Shown: positions 12,473 to 13,290 of the stretch, piece by piece
Numbering within the stretch: position 1 is the stretch's first letter
Layout of the letters: every line of letters starts with the position of its first letter
Source: JAFAHZ01 sp035656415
Lineage (GTDB): Bacteria > Vulcanimicrobiota > Vulcanimicrobiia > Vulcanimicrobiales > Vulcanimicrobiaceae
DNA: 13,290 nucleotides
Direction: 5' to 3'
NCBI GenBank assembly: GCA_035656415.1
Contig: DASRSM010000269.1
Span: 1 to 13,290 of the forward strand
Program-made: the position numbers and the translations under genes
Notes under the pieces: model-generated
What the model was told of the DNA's origin: nothing
Database searches by the model: none
The model's input: only the letters and a program-made list of their open reading frames with translations

Positions 12473-13144
12473 ATGGCTTTGACACGGACGCAGTTGGCGG
12501 CGCGGGTCGCGCAGGAGTTGCGGGACGGGCAGTACGTCAATCTCGGCATCGGCTTGCCGACGCTGATTCCCAACTACGTGTCGCCCGGGGTTACGGTGAC
12601 GCTGCAGAGCGAGAACGGCATTCTCGGTCTCGGACCGTATCCGTACGAAGGTGAAGAAGATCCCGATCTCATCAACGCGGGCAAGGAAACCGTGACGGTT
12701 ATTCCGGGCGCGTCCTTCTTCGACTCGGCGCTTTCGTTCGGAATGATTCGCGGCGGACACATCGATCTGGCGGTGCTGGGCGCGATGCAAGTTTCGGAGC
12801 ACGGCGATCTCGCGAACTGGATGATTCCCGGCAAGATGGTCAAGGGAATGGGCGGTGCGATGGACCTCGTGCACGGTGCGAAGCGGGTCATCGTCATGAT
12901 GGAACACGTCGCCAAGGGCAACGCGCACAAAATCGTCAAGCAGTGCTCGCTTCCGTTGACCGGCAAGCGCGTCATTCACCGCATCATCACCGACATGGTA
13001 ACGATCGACGTGATGCCGGAGGGGTTAGTGTTGCGCGAGTTGGCGCCGGGCGTTACGTTGGACGAGATTGCGGCGGCGACGGAACCGAAGCTTCACGTGC
13101 CGGTCGAGCCGATGGTCATGGAGGTTCCGGCGGGGGTCGCATAG
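12473..13144 (+). CDS. scoB: 3-oxoacid CoA-transferase, subunit B (succinyl-CoA:acetoacetate type)
   Basis: Beta subunit, pairing with the product of the gene just upstream; it carries the catalytic glutamate that forms the enzyme-CoA thioester. 223 residues, the normal length. Seen: VNLGIGLPTLIPNYV at 22-36, TLQSENGILGLGPYP from 43 with the active-site candidate Glu47, GASFFDSALSFGMIRGGHID, DLAVLGAMQVSEHGDLANWM and MVKGMGGAMDLVHGAKRVIV, all diagnostic of SCOT beta subunits. The SD AGGGAG (12461-12466) lies 6 bases before ATG 12473. With subunit A and the divergent acyl-CoA dehydrogenase it supports use of acetoacetate, fatty acids or ketogenic amino acids. Confidence 0.94.
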   Translation: MALTRTQLAARVAQELRDGQYVNLGIGLPTLIPNYVSPGVTVTLQSENGILGLGPYPYEGEEDPDLINAGKETVTVIPGASFFDSALSFGMIRGGHIDLAVLGAMQVSEHGDLANWMIPGKMVKGMGGAMDLVHGAKRVIVMMEHVAKGNAHKIVKQCSLPLTGKRVIHRIITDMVTIDVMPEGLVLRELAPGVTLDEIAAATEPKLHVPVEPMVMEVPAGVA

Positions 13145-13162
13145 CAATCGTAATTTCCTATC

Positions 13163-13171
13163 GGAGGTGAT
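13163..13171 (+). promoter_or_regulatory. Strong ribosome binding site of the last, truncated gene
   Basis: GGAGGTGAT is a 9-base perfect match to the usual anti-SD of 16S rRNA. GGAGG ends 9 bases before ATG 13177, which supports that start. Confidence 0.8.
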
Positions 13172-13176
13172 TATCG

Positions 13177-13290
13177 ATGATTCGTACTCGTATTGGTAAA
13201 GCCATCGCGGCATTCGTCTTCGCCGCTATCTTCATGGGCATCGGATTCGGTATCGCGTTCGCGGCGCAGCCTCACATGGTGAACGCGCGC
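13177..13290 (+). CDS. Small exported protein, first 38 codons only (cut by window edge)
   Basis: Begins MIRTRIGKAIAAFVFAAIF: two Arg and a Lys, then a hydrophobic core and an AFA-A-Q cleavage site near residues 28-30, so a Sec signal peptide. The mature part starts QPHMVNAR. From memory, short periplasmic proteins beginning QPHM followed by helical repeats and a KGGHR motif are widespread in bacteria, and this may be one; the rest lies beyond the window. It follows scoB after 32 bases and has its own strong SD, so it may be expressed much more strongly than the transferase even if co-transcribed. Confidence 0.65.
   Translation, partial: MIRTRIGKAIAAFVFAAIFMGIGFGIAFAAQPHMVNAR

Noticed and set aside
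11636..12979. 447-codon open frame antisense to scoA-scoB
   Set aside because: It covers two well-conserved genes exactly opposite, and its product has no recognisable domain; a GC-driven shadow.

Overview
The window is gene-dense, GC-rich bacterial chromosome carrying 15 protein-coding genes (two cut by the window edges). I see no RNA gene, CRISPR array, insertion sequence or prophage gene. The host was not identified. The high GC, several GTG/TTG starts, lipoprotein and Sec-type signal peptides, and Shine-Dalgarno (SD) sites that are very strong on some genes and absent on others would fit an environmental lineage of the Eremiobacterota (WPS-2) kind. That placement is a weak guess from overall style, not from a marker gene.

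Left part (1-4384): the 5' half of a dihydrolipoamide dehydrogenase gene (lpdA, minus strand) diverges from a plus-strand cluster. The cluster runs MocR/PdxR-type regulator, then mutY (GTGA start/stop overlap), then an MFS transporter 9 bases later. A perfect 14-bp palindrome lies across the regulator's start codon and could be its own operator.

Middle (4347-7639, minus): a tight three-gene operon reads TPR/ATP-grasp ligase-like protein, then a COG4529-type FAD/NAD(P) flavoprotein, then cysteine dioxygenase. A ligase, a flavoenzyme and a thiol dioxygenase together suggest chemistry on cysteine or another thiol. I do not recognise this as a described pathway, and it is the best candidate here for an undescribed system.

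Next (7680-10077): nth (endonuclease III) diverges from that operon and overlaps the 3' end of a convergent gene of unknown family by 95 bases. A secreted beta-propeller-like lipoprotein follows and ends at a clear intrinsic terminator. mutY and nth are both Fe-S base-excision-repair glycosylases but sit in separate units.

Right part (10153-13290): a small exported Lys/Ala/Pro repeat protein resembling acid-shock protein Asr, an acyl-CoA dehydrogenase (both minus), and divergently the two subunits of a 3-oxoacid CoA-transferase (scoA-scoB). The dehydrogenase and transferase fit fatty-acid, branched-chain or ketone-body carbon use feeding acetyl-CoA. The window ends in the first 38 codons of a small exported protein with a strong ribosome binding site.

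Intergenic gaps are all about 110 bases or less. Several long open frames opposite or alongside these genes are GC-driven shadows and are omitted.
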